Assembly: GCF_000276665.1 (NCBI RefSeq)
Contig: NW_004955429.1
Span: 2,764,874 to 2,828,873, forward strand
Origin: Chinchilla lanigera
Lineage: Eukaryota > Chordata > Mammalia > Rodentia > Chinchillidae
Direction of reading: 5' to 3'
DNA: 64,000 bases
Position numbers and translations under genes: made by a program. A model generated the notes under the pieces. The model did no database searches. It worked only from the letters and a program-made list of their open reading frames with translations, and was not told where the DNA came from. This document shows positions 1 to 22,400 of this stretch, piece after piece (within the stretch, counting starts at the first letter, position 1; every line of letters starts with the position of its first letter).

Positions 1-160
1 CTTAGGAGGCTGAAGAAAAGATTTAACTTTTTTTTTTCCCCCTTATTTTTATTATTCAACCTAGTTTCCTTTGGTTGCCTTGTGTCTGCATAGCTTCAAT
101 TTAGCTTATTTCTGAGGAAGAAGGTCTTTAGAGAGTTAATATATTAAGAGTGTGTGATTG

Positions 161-239
161 GGGCTGGGGATTTAGCTCAGCGGCACAGCGCCTGCCTGGC
201 AAGCGCAAAGTCATGAGTTCCGGTACCGGGGAGCGGGGA
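161..239 (+). repeat. ID-type SINE with target-site duplication
   Basis: tRNA-Ala-derived body (GCTCAGCGGCACAGCGCC, GCCTGGCAAGCGC). A perfect 13-bp direct repeat AGAGTGTGTGATT flanks it at 147-159 and 240-252, so the insertion is fairly recent. Confidence 0.9.
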
Positions 240-647
240 AGAGTGTGTGATTATATTATTATAAACATACAAGGACTCAACTGTTCATTGCACTTTTAGA
301 AATTTAGTTATAGAGTACAGCACTCAGACAAGTATCAAGTTTCATAGATTGATTGAACTGTTACATAACTATCACCTCAATCAGAACATAGAGAATTACC
401 AACAGCCCAGGAGTCTGCCCCTTGCTCTTTTCCAATTATTGCCTCAGTTTTCTTCACTATAAAAGTAGCCACTTTGAGTGCTTTCATAACACCAGATTTA
501 TTATGTAATCATATTTGTTTTTATTTTCATCTTATTTCTCGTTAACTTGGGCAAAGAGCTTTTTTTGACTTGACTTTTATGTTGGCAAATTAAAGCAAAC
601 TTACCAAAATTATTTTTGGTAATTCAACTAAATAGGGCATATCTGGG

Positions 648-730
648 CCGGGGATAGAGCTCAGTGGCACAAGCACCTGCTTGGCAAGTGCAAGGGCCTG
701 AGTTCGACTCCTGGTACAAAAAAAAAAGGT
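648..730 (+). repeat. ID-type SINE with A-tail and TSD
   Basis: ID body plus A-tail. AATAGGGCATATC occurs on both sides (from about 630 and about 731) as target-site duplication. Confidence 0.88.
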
Positions 731-924
731 CAATAGGGCATATCAAACCATTAGATTCTAAGTAATTGCTATTTGTTATTACGGCTATTGTTTTTAAATA
801 TTGATGTAGTGTTACCTGCAGGTACTGGTACTGTATCAGGTCAAGTTCAGGGTGGACCAAAATTATTTTCTTTTTATATTTGTTGTTATTGAATTACCAA
901 AAAAGAATCAAAATATGGTGACCA

Positions 925-1012
925 CCCCCCTTGGTGGGTGCTGAGACTTGAACTCAGGGCCTCATACCTGCCAGGCAGGTGCTGCGCTGCTGAGCTACAT
1001 TCACAGCTCCCT
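925..1012 (-). repeat. ID-type SINE, antisense
   Basis: The reverse complement shows the ID body (CTCAG...GCCTGGCAGG). It is more diverged than the copy at 161. Confidence 0.75.
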
Positions 1013-1169
1013 GGTTTTCCCCTCTTGTAGAAATAGTTTAATTATTAATATTAGCTTAATAAGATTTAATCATATTAATAACCAGTTATTAAGTTACTTC
1101 ATTAGATATCAGGTACATAGCAGGAAGGGATAGTTGTTGGGTTTTTTCCCAGAGCTCATTCTGTTAGAA

Positions 1170-1491
1170 CAGGGGTCCACAAACTTTTTCTAGAGATTGT
1201 CAGTATTTTAGGATTTGCAGGCCACGTGGTCTGTTGGATTTACTCAGTTTTGTCGTTACAGCACAAAACCAGCTATAGACAATATGTAAATGAATAAGCA
1301 TGGCTACATTCCAGTGAAATTTTATTTATGGCAGTGAAATTTGAATTTCATAAAATTTTAATGTGTTGCAAAATATTCCTCTTGATCCCCCCCCCAACTA
1401 TTTGAATATGTAAAACATGTTCTTAGCTCATAAGCAGTTATCAGGCAGTGGGCCAGTGTTAGCCCATGTGCCATAATTTGCCAACCCTTCA
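1170..1491 (+). mobile_element. MER1-type hAT DNA transposon remnant
   Basis: It starts CAGGGGTCCACAAACTTTTT and ends ...TTTGCCAACCCTTCA, with typical internal phrases (GTCAGTATTTTAGGATTTG, TTTTATTTATGGCAG). GTTAGAA flanks both ends (1163-1169 and 1492-1498), as expected for a hAT target duplication. Non-autonomous, no ORF. Confidence 0.75.
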
Positions 1492-1929
1492 GTTAGAAAA
1501 AGGGATTTAAACCAATAGTTTTAGAAGAGCACAATAAATGCAGAAATATTCATTTGTCTATGGTGGCACAAAGCTGAGTATTGATTACCTGGCTGGACAT
1601 TAGGGAGGATTTAACATTTAGGCTGTTTTGTCATATCAATGGCTTTTTCCCCCTCCATTAATATGTGATAATATATAATCTATATAGATCGATCATATTG
1701 GAGGAGGAAATAAAAACCTTATCCAGGCAATGGAAAACTTTTTTCATGTATTTTGTTAGTGATACTAATTTTATAAAATACTTGGTTTCAATGTGGTATT
1801 TTCGTACAACCATATAACAATTTTTGGTCATATACTCTCTTTTGTATTTTATTCCCCTTAAACCCATCCTCTTGTCTGATAATATGATAGTCTGCCTTAA
1901 CTCTGTCATGTAACTTTCCCCAAAGATTC

Positions 1930-2900
1930 TATATGTTGGGGGAAACATGTGATACTTGTCTGAGTGTGGCTTCTTTCATTTAGCACAATGATATGTGCCA
2001 TTAATTTTCTTGCTGGTGACATAATTTTGTTACTATTTATACCTGCATTAAAACTCCATTGTGCACAAATACTACATTTTCTTTATCCATTTATCCATCG
2101 ATTCACACCTAGGATGGTTATATATCTTGCTGTTGTGAATTGTGTTACATTAAATATGGGTGTAAGTATGCTTACAGTATGCTGACTGCAGTATCTTCGG
2201 GTGTCTACCAAGAAGTGGTAACAGATGGGTCAAACAGTAGCTCTGTTTTCAGTGTTTTGAGGAAACTCCATCCTGATTTCTGTAGGGGGCTGTGCTGTTC
2301 CTTTCCCACCAGCAGTGCAGAAGGGTTCCTTTTTCGCTCACTTCCTCACCAGCATTCATTACTTTTTGTATTTTTTATGGCAGCCACTCTAACTGTGGTG
2401 AGATGGAATCTCAGTATAGTTTTGGTTTGTGTTTTTTTTGATGGTAAAGATGTTAAATACCTGTTCATATACTTATCAGCCATTTGTACTTCTTTGGGAA
2501 GTATTCCTTCAGTTCATTTGCTCATTTTATTGAGTGGACAATTTGGTTTTTCAGTGTTAAGATTTTTGAGTACTTTATTCTAGATATTAATCTACTGTGT
2601 GAAGAGTAGCTGGGAAGATTTTCTCCAATTTTTATGGGCTGTCTTTTCTCTCTTGTTGATTGTTTCCTTTGCTGTGCTGAAGCCATTCATAGTGCCATTT
2701 TTTAATTCTTGCTATTATTTCCTGTGCTATTGGAGTCCTATTCAGGAAGTCTTTCCTTTTGCCTATAATTTCAAGTGTTTTTCCTGTTTTCTTTTTGCAG
2801 TTGCAGAGTTTCAGGTCTTTATACCCAGATCTTTAATGCATTCATCCATTTTGAATGGCTTTTTTTATTTTATGAAGAAAAAAATTTTTATAACAAAATA
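1930..2900 (-). mobile_element. L1 3'-end fragment, antisense
   Basis: Reverse-oriented L1 3' sequence, recognised by the run resembling CATTTTCTTTATCCATT, a stretch about a first-derivative copy of the L1 tail, and the ORF2 C-terminal remnant. Frames are interrupted by stops. Confidence 0.7.
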
Positions 2901-3139
2901 TAAGTGAATAATAATAGTTAATACACCTTATTATCTTCAAATTAGTTACTCAGAATACAGGACAGACAAAAAAGATTGTCATTTGCAAAGAAGAAACAAA
3001 CAAGTAATAGCACAAAACTTTGTTTTCAATGAACTAAGAGAAACTAGGAGTAAAAATGAAACCAATTAAGAATGGAATAGATAATTTGGGGAATTCTTTG
3101 AGCTCCCTACTTTCTATTTATGTATCTTTTTTCCTCTTT

Positions 3140-3370
3140 ATTTGTATATCTGTTTTGAGTTTTTCATATAAGAGAAATCAAGCAATATTTAAGTGTGTAT
3201 GCTTGACTTACTTGCTTAACATTATGTTCTCAAGTTACATCCATTGATGTATAAATGCCTCAAGCTTATCTTTGTGGCAGTGTAGTACTCCATTGTACAC
3301 AAACACATTTTCTTTATCCATTCATCTTCTGGGTATGGTTATGTATCAGTAGTTTTAATTTGTATTTCTT
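3140..3370 (-). mobile_element. Second antisense L1 3'-end fragment
   Basis: The ACACATTTTCTTTATCCATT motif recurs about 1.2 kb after the copy near 2075, so a second L1 tail is present in the same orientation. Confidence 0.6.
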
Positions 3371-3394
3371 TAATGGCCAGCAATGTTTTCAAAT

Positions 3395-3505
3395 TAAATT
3401 CCCCAAAATAAGACAATAAAAAAATGGCTAACTCAAATGATGAATAGACACTTCTCAGAAATACAAATGGCCAATAAGTACCTAAAAAAAAAGTTGAACT
3501 GATTC
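3395..3505 (+). mobile_element. Short sense-strand L1 ORF2 fragment
   Basis: The phrase GAATAGACACTTCTCAGAAA followed by ATACAAATGGCCAATAAG is L1 ORF2 read forward, opposite to the L1 pieces on both sides. Confidence 0.6.
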
Positions 3506-4151
3506 TTGTCTAGGGTGAGAAATAGGGATCTAGTTTCAGTCATACTGATACTCAGTCTTCCCAGCACCAGTTGTTAAAGCTGCTTTCTTTTTTTAAACAT
3601 GTTTTTGGCCTTTTTGTCCAGAATTAGATGACTCTAGTTGCATGGGTTTGTTTTTATGTCCTTTATTTATTCCATTGATATACATGTCTGTTTTGGGGCC
3701 AGTACCATGCTATTCTTGTTATATGGCTTTGTAGTATGTTTTGAAATCAGGTACTGTGATGCCTCCAGCACTATTCTTTTCACTTAGAATTACTTTGGCT
3801 ATTCTAGGTCTTCCCATTTATCAAATGAATTTCAGGATTATTTTTTTCTAGTTCTGTGAAAAATGTTATTGGAACTCTGATGGAAGTTGCAATGGATCTA
3901 TAGTTGCTTTTGGTAATATGGCCATTTTAACAGTATTAAGTTTGGCAATCCATGAACCTGGGAATGGTTTCCGTATTCTAGTGTATTCTTCAATTTCTTT
4001 CTTCAGTGTTCAGTAATTTGCATTATAGAGATCTTTCACTTCCTTTGTTAGGTTGATTCCTAGTTGTTTTGTTTATTTTTTTGAAGCTATTGTGAATGAA
4101 ATTGTTTTCCTAATTTTTCTCAGCTAGTTCATTACCAATGTATAGAAAAGG

Positions 4152-4290
4152 TCTGTCTGCCTGCTTGCCTGCCTGCCTGCCTATCTATATCTATCTATCT
4201 ATCTATCTGTCTGTCTACCTACCTACCTACCCACCCACCCACCCATCCATGCATCCATCCATCCATCCATCCACCCACCCACCTATCTAT
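4152..4290. repeat. Compound tetranucleotide microsatellite
   Basis: Successive (CTGC)n, (TATC)n, (TGTC)n, (TACC)n, (CCAC)n, (CATC)n and (TATC)n blocks over about 140 bp. Confidence 0.95.
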
Positions 4291-4430
4291 CTTTGAGACA
4301 AGGCCTCACTCTGTAGTTCAAGATGGTCTTGAACTCACTGTGCAACACAGGCTGTCCTGGAACTCACTGCAGTCCTCAGGCCTCAGCCTCCCAAGTGCGG
4401 GGATTGCGGGCATGCACCACCACACTGCAC
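4291..4430 (-). repeat. Degenerate B1-like SINE, antisense
   Basis: Antisense B1 phrases (TTGAGACAAGGCCTCACTCTG, GGCATGCACCACCAC) directly follow the microsatellite. Confidence 0.7.
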
Positions 4431-4934
4431 TCTGATGTTTTAAATGTTGATTTTGGATCTTGCTGCTTTGCTGAGTTTATCAGATCTAAAAGTCCTTAGG
4501 TGGAATCATTAGTATCTTTTAAATATAGGAGCATATCATCTGAAAATAAGGATAGTTTGTTTCCTTTATTTTTTTATTTATTATTTAATATTATTTATGC
4601 TTCCAGTTTTTCCTCATTCAGTACTATGTTGGCTATGAATTTGTCATACATAGCCGTTAGTATGTTGAGACATGATCATTTTTATTTTTAACCTTTTATT
4701 ATATAGAAATAAATTCTTTGAGTTTATTTACCAAGGAGATATGATCTTTCTTTACGTAGTTTCTTCAGGACTTTCATTATGAAGGGATTGTTGAGTTTTG
4801 TCAAAACCTTTTCTGAAACAGTTGAGATCAATGTGTGATTTTTATTCCAATTCTATGTATAGGGCACTGCAAATCTCTGCCCTGTTGGGTTTGTGGGTTT
4901 ATTGAACAAATGATGTTGATTTTAAAGTATGAGT

Positions 4935-5045
4935 TGGGTAAGGTGACCTCTGCTTGTAGTCTCAGCTACTTGAGAAGCTGAGGCAGAAGAATTGCTTGAG
5001 GCTATCGTAGGCAACAGCATAGTAAAACCTTGTCTCAAAAATAAG
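4935..5045 (+). repeat. Degenerate B1-like SINE
   Basis: GTAGTCTCAGCTACTTGAG, GCTGAGGCAGAAGAATTGC and a TTGTCTCAAAAA tail mark a diverged 7SL-type element. Confidence 0.6.
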
Positions 5046-5349
5046 TAACAGTAACACAGAGTCTCTTTTTGCATGTGTATATGTATGGTTTCACAGTTTC
5101 CATTGGTGTTCATTAGTTACTAAAAACAATTGGATAGTACAAGACCTTAAACTTTACTAAAAACTAGAGTGCAAAATCTTACTGCTTAAAGGACATTACA
5201 TCCATAAGAAGTAGAATAGCAGCTATTCCAGATCCCATGCTGAAGCTGTATTACTGTTTTTACTTTTGTTATGTTCATCTTTCCGGAGAATTTACCTGTT
5301 TTATTACCTTTTTTTGAAATGATTGTAATTTTTTTATATTAATTTCAAC

Positions 5350-5440
5350 GGGCCGGGGATGTAGCTCAGCGGCATAAGCGCCTGCTTGGTAAGCGCGAGG
5401 TCCTGAGTTTGATTCCCGATACCAAAAATAAAAAAATATA
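5350..5440 (+). repeat. ID-type SINE
   Basis: Near-consensus ID body with A-rich tail. TATTAATTT occurs on both sides as a likely target duplication. Confidence 0.9.
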
Positions 5441-5840
5441 TATTAATTTGAGTCTAGGATTGGACACCCTTATTTACTTGGATCTTCTGTATTCTCTTTT
5501 GTAGTGTTCATCATGCTATTTTTAAGTCTGTTTTCTCATGCTTAGCTAAGTGTTCCCTGACAGTGTGGTTGATGTCTGTTCATTACTCTTCATAGCAAGT
5601 TGTAATTAAATGCTTGTCAGTTCACTATACTGTGAATTTTATTCACATATTTCTGGGATGGTTCTGAGTATTGTGATACTGTATTGGTTTCAGATGTTTA
5701 CAAGTAATATGAAACAAAAGAGCCACTTCATGTATGAGGGTTAAGGCTTGTAATGAGTAATTTAAAAATTTCTATACACACACACATGCACACACACTCC
5801 TTGGAAGCAGTAGTTAGTAGCCTTGGGTTGATACATATAA

Positions 5841-17259
<11,419 letters not shown>

Positions 17260-18237
17260 TTTTTTATTTTTTTGCTTTTGAAGTAGATTATTACTCAGTC
17301 ATACTGTGGGACTATTATGGTTAACAGAACTGTCTTACTGTTTCAAAATGTGCCCATATTTTCAGGACATGCTGTCTATTGGTATATTTGAATGTCTACC
17401 TGTAAGCATAAATCTTTGTGGCAGTTTGTATTTTGCTAAACAGCAATTTGTACAACGGGCTGCCCATAAATGATTATGCTTATATACTTACACATTGTTA
17501 ACTTGATGACCAGCCTAAATATTCTGGGGAAGTGGGGTATATTTAACAAATCATGATACAGATTGTACCATTACATGTTTCAGTGCAGCATGGTTACTAA
17601 TGCTATGTCAGACTAATATTAAAATCAGAAAACTTAAATGCTGGTGCTGGTCATACTTTTTGTTTAGATTCTCTCATTTTTAAAAACTGTTGAAAGCATG
17701 CATAAAAATTTATGTATTGAAATATACTTAAAAAATTCCAAGATGCTTCCAGTTTGTGTACTACTTCCTGGAGTACTCAGACTAGGTGAGTCACTAAAGT
17801 CTTCATGTGAAACAAGCAAAATTATCTGTAATGTTGTAATTTGTAACTAAGTTTCTTAATGAGTGAATTTGCATTACAAATTTTTCCATTCATAAAGACA
17901 TAAGTGAGCCAAACGTTTTTGTCCTTTCCTTCACTGATTTCCTTTTAAAAATACAAAAACTGACTTATTGAAAAATTATGGTTCTATTTTCTCAATATAT
18001 TAACTTGGAAAAAAATTTTAGCCTTATCTCAGTGTGTCCCAATAGCAATGTGATGGATTTTTGCAGATTTAAAATCTGAGATGATTATTTACAAGTCAAT
18101 CTACTGAATTCCTTTTTTAAAGTAACTTTTGAAGCTAAGAAAATGTTTCAAAGTATACACATCATTCCGTAGGTAAAATTCTTAAGGAATGCCATGGTAG
18201 TCCTTAGGTTTTACAGTGGACTGTTGTACACTGGTTC

Positions 18238-18243
18238 AATAAA
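18238..18243 (+). terminator. Proximal poly(A) signal AATAAA of ABI1
   Basis: AATAAA lies within the 3' UTR about 980 nt after the stop codon. It could give a shorter ABI1 transcript, but actual use is not visible from sequence. Confidence 0.5.
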
Positions 18244-18855
18244 AGGAACTCATAAGCATTTTTTACATATTGTAAAAGTGGATGCAATTAATTTGTGAAT
18301 AGGCATTATTTAATCCATTGCCTGGCACTAGCAATGTAAGATTTTAAAATATTTGGGAAAGATGAGTCATATGTTAATCAGTGAACAGCGATATACTTCC
18401 TTAACCAACAGATCCGTATTGTCTTTTGACATCATTGAAATGCAACACATGCACTTTGTGTGTCTCCTTTTAATTTAAGGGAGGGTTAGCAGATGTTTTC
18501 TTCTCGTTTTATCTTATGTATAATTCTTTATTGCCTAGGATACTAAAGTAGAGCATTCCAGCGTGGATTTCTGTGTATTGAGGATTTATTTGGATTTCAT
18601 ATTTCAGTTATGTACTGGGCCTTACAGACTTAAAACAGCATAGTGAATGGTGAGACTAGTGCAAAACGTTTATTTCTGAAAATTAAAGACCATTATTGCC
18701 ACCAAATCAATGTGACTATTTCATATGCATTTTGCATTTAATTTTTAAACAAAGTATCATTAGTGATCAGTGATCTTTTACTTCCCTTTTTCAAGTTGAA
18801 TGTTCTCTTAATTTGTATATAATCTGTTGTCTAAATTCTATGTATAACCTTTTAT

Positions 18856-18861
18856 AATAAA
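18856..18861 (+). terminator. Distal poly(A) signal AATAAA of ABI1
   Basis: AATAAA in TATAATAAATC is the last hexamer on the + strand before the opposing PDSS1 3' end, so it is the probable main ABI1 end. Confidence 0.7.
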
Positions 18862-18969
18862 TCATTCTCCTATGTGAAATTTTGCATATTGTTAAAATAT
18901 AACTCATGTGGATTTAGGTGCAGACTTTACAGTTTTTCTGACCTGACTTAACGGTGAAACAAGACAACC

Positions 18970-19297
18970 CAAATGAATTTTAACATTGATTATTTATTTG
19001 TGCAATGGCTTCACATGTGGCTATTAACCATGTAAACAATACCACATATAATCATCATCAAGATACCTCCATTAGACTTTATAGGACTACGAGGACAGAT
19101 TCAGGTGGTTTAATTACATTTAAAAAGTTTTCTGAAAAACTGCCAATAAAAAAACTGCCCAACAGTAAGGTTGAAATGATTTTTTAAAATGATTTTTGGT
19201 TATCTGCACACGAAGCAAATAAGGTGTATTTCCACAGATTTTTTTTTTTTTAGGCACAGTCTGGTAAAATAGCTGCCAGAAAGAACAGGAAGAGCTG
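18970..19297 (-). other. PDSS1: PDSS1 3' UTR
   Basis: A minus-strand 3' UTR of about 330 nt from the TGA stop to just past the AATAAA at 18998-18993. The exact cleavage site is inferred. Confidence 0.6.
18993..18998 (-). terminator. Poly(A) signal AATAAA of PDSS1 (minus strand)
   Basis: TTTATT on the + strand reads AATAAA on the - strand, 300 nt downstream of the PDSS1 stop. It gives a short PDSS1 3' UTR that ends about 100 bp from the ABI1 end. Confidence 0.6.
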
Positions 19298-19438
19298 TCA
19301 TTTTTCTCTTGTGAGTACAATTTCCGAAAGCTGAATGAGGGCATCTCTCTCTGGGGATGGCCGGAGTTTACTGATCTCCCTTATTGCTTCGTGGCAGTAC
19401 TGCTGGGCGAGGTAGGTTGTTTGCTGCACACCATCACT
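19298..19438 (-). CDS. PDSS1: PDSS1 last coding exon and stop
   Basis: Minus-strand acceptor CCCACAG. It encodes [20 protein letters not shown], then [20 protein letters not shown] and VLTREK, with TGA at 19300-19298. The human protein ends almost identically. Confidence 0.95.
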   Translation of the reverse strand, partial: SDGVQQTTYLAQQYCHEAIREISKLRPSPERDALIQLSEIVLTREK

Positions 19439-22400
19439 CTGTGGGTAGAGAACAAAACACAGCAGATGTCATAATTGGACCGGCTCTTAGGTTCCTGCTA
19501 CAATAGATTAAATCATACTTCTGAGATCAGATGAGCTGAGGGTGAGTCATGCTCTTAACAGCCAAACTATGTTTCTGATGTTCTCTTTCCAACTCACAAT
19601 TTTAGCTTCCTCTGCCTATTACTTTTAGCCTTTTCTTTTTTTTAATTTAAGCAAATTTTTATTCTATTGGCATACAAAGAAACTGACTCATTAATATCAG
19701 GTAGCTGGTTTCTATTTTTTACGTAGTAAATTGAGTTTTTCAAAGTTCTAATGGTGTGGTAACATACACCTGTAATCCCAGCACTCTGGGAGGCTGAGGC
19801 AGGAAGATCACAAGTTTAAACCCAGCCTAGACAACTTAGTGACACCGTGTTTAAAAATAAAAAAAAGGGCTAGGCATGTAGCTTAGTGCAAAGGCCCTGA
19901 ATTCAGTCCCCAGTACCACATGTACAAGAGGAAAAAAACCTATTAAAATATATACCTCTACACAGAATTCTTCATAACAAAATTTTTAAAATAATAAAGC
20001 ATTTTCAATAAAGGGCTTATGATGAAAATCAACAGTTCCTTTCTTTCTCCTGAAAGCACTATCCGTGTCAGTTACTTCTCACCTAGCAATTTTAGTTGTT
20101 AATTTGTTACACTCTGTTAAGAAGGATGGATTGGTTCACTCATACTGTGCCTAATTTGATCATTATGTTGCCATTGTTAATTCTTGTTAATTATCTTTGT
20201 CATCACGTAGCATCAACTGTCTTTGTAAGATGAGGGAGGGTATCAGTGCTTCTGTCTTTAACTGTATACCATTACACTCTATAGACATTTGCATTCTATT
20301 CTGTAATTATGTTTTTAATGCTGATTCTTTCTAAAAGCTGGACATTAATAAAATACTTATAATTTCTACAGTGTAAAAATACTGTGGAATGAAGTCACAC
20401 AGTATAATTTTATTTCCTTCTCCATGGTTTGTGATCCCATTGTCATTTACAGTAAACTATCTCTAACATGGTTGAAAGGCTTTTGGTTTTTTATGCTTTT
20501 CCAGTTATTAAAAATATGACATATTTTAAGTTGGCCGTGCCTTTTTGTACAGAGGCCTGCCTTTTATTTCTTGTTTCTATACATTTTGCTGAAGTACTTT
20601 CGCAAATAACTTACCCAGAAACTATGCTTGGGACGTCAACTCTTTAGTCTTTCGGTGTGATAATGCCCTCCATCTGCTTCCAGAGTGAATGGCTGATCTA
20701 ACAGTGTGCAGTCCCTGGCTGGAACAGTGTTTCCTGCTCATCACTGGGAAGGCCCTGCCCCACTGTTCTCTAGCACCCAGTGTCCACTGTGCACTGAGCT
20801 CATCCTAATATCTCTTCCTTGTGTAGGTGACCGCTTGTCATTCTCTGTTTGAAATATTTTTTATAGCTTTTCTTTAGTCAGTTTTTCAGTCATTTACAAT
20901 TTAAGAGATTGTCTTCTGAGTAAAATTTATATTTTAATAATATCCTCTTCTTGTTTTATGTATGTATGCCATGGGTTTTTCTTGTGGTCTTCCTATTTTT
21001 ACTTTTCAGTCTTTATCTTGGTTTCTTTTGTTTAGCAAGCTTTAAATCAACTCTAGTAATACTGAATTGTCCATTCACCTGGGGTATTACAGTGTAGAAG
21101 CCTTTGGAGAACTTGTTTGGAGAACATTCCTATGGATTTTTTCCCTAAGTGCTTTTCTGGCTAGACCTGCTTTAGCAAGACCGCAAAGGAGCTTCTGTAC
21201 AAAGAAGCACAGCAAACTAAAGTGCCGTACTTTGACTACTGATAGACTGTATTTCAGTTTTTTACATAAGAGGTGTAATTTTCCTCTTTTTAGTCCCACT
21301 TGTTACTCTAGCCTTTTAGTTCGTTATAACCATATGTTCAACCAGAAGTTGAAACTACCTTTTTAAAAATTATGTTTACTGCACTAAGCATAGTGGCACA
21401 CACCTGTAATCCCAGCACTCTGGAGGCTGAGGCAAGAGGACTGCCATGAGTTCAAGGCCAGCCTGAACTGCATAGTGAGACCCTGCCTCAAAAAGACCAG
21501 CAAACAAAAAAAAGTGTCTACTGAACACAGGCAGACATTTTTTTCTTTCTGGTGGTTATTCCTTAATACTGCTGATGCAACATCTACAGTGTAGGGGTAG
21601 GTGTGGTAAGTAGTCTAGAGATGATTTAGAGGTATATTGGGAGGATGTGTTAGGTTACATGCAAATGGCACACTGTTGGAAGGGGATTTTAGCATCCATG
21701 GATTTGGGTACCTGTGGGGGATCATGGAACCAACGCAGCCAAGCTGCAGCAGGATGACTGGCACATTATTTCTCAAACCAGAGCCTGTCTCCAGGTTCTT
21801 TATTGGCTACAACACCGTGTTATACCAGGTTTTTACACTCCTGCCAAACCACTCTCTTATGGTACACAACAGTAAAGTTAGTTAAAACAGAAATACGTCC
21901 TTTTGAAAGGGTTTCAGTTTTCATGAACTTTTTAAATCTGAAAGGTAATTATTTGCAGTTCTTTCAAGGGTTACAAGGAGTGTAGATCTCAGGCCACACA
22001 CAGTTACTAACATTTGTTTGCTTTCTCGATTTCACTCAATAAATCTGTAGCCTTCAGGTGACTGAAACAGCTCATTCTCAAAACGTAGTCTCCCAAGCTG
22101 AAACTGCAAAAGATCTTTTAAAAGAAAATTAAGAAAATATATGGCAGTTTATCTTAAAACACCTGGCTCCTGAACAGAGTTAAGTAGTTCTCCCTTTAGA
22201 AGAAGAACATTCATATAAATGTATAGTTGCCTAGGAGCATTTCTTTAGTCACTCCTTTATAAGACTTTTACTGGATGGACTAACATTTATGAGATCGCTG
22301 TGACAGTCTTGCTGTAGTAAGCAGGAGGGCTTGCACTAAGTTGGCCAGTTCAGGTATCTGAGGACACAGCAGTGCTACTGATGGACAATGGGTCAGACTG

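Larger units (their letters stand above)
3510..4930 (-). mobile_element. L1 ORF2 fragment, antisense, interrupted
   Basis: Antisense ORF2 text (for example GGGCCAGTACCATGCTATT and TTTGAAATCAGGTACTGTGA) continues to about 4.93 kb, split by the microsatellite and a B1-like piece at 4140-4430. No intact frame. Confidence 0.75.
17260..18880 (+). other. ABI1: ABI1 3' UTR
   Basis: An AT-rich, repeat-free stretch follows the ABI1 stop and runs to two poly(A) signals. The lack of SINE insertions fits a conserved long 3' UTR. The end coordinate is inferred as about 20 nt past the distal AATAAA. Confidence 0.75.

Noticed and set aside
161..239. tRNA-Ala-like genes (A and B box-like sequence in many places)
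   Set aside because: These are ID SINEs: they repeat dozens of times with A-tails and target duplications and lack a proper acceptor stem.
1964..2907. Adjacent plus-strand frames that look like a membrane protein (many Phe and Leu)
   Set aside because: These are the wrong strand of an antisense L1 tail. T-rich sequence translates to Phe/Leu-rich peptides.
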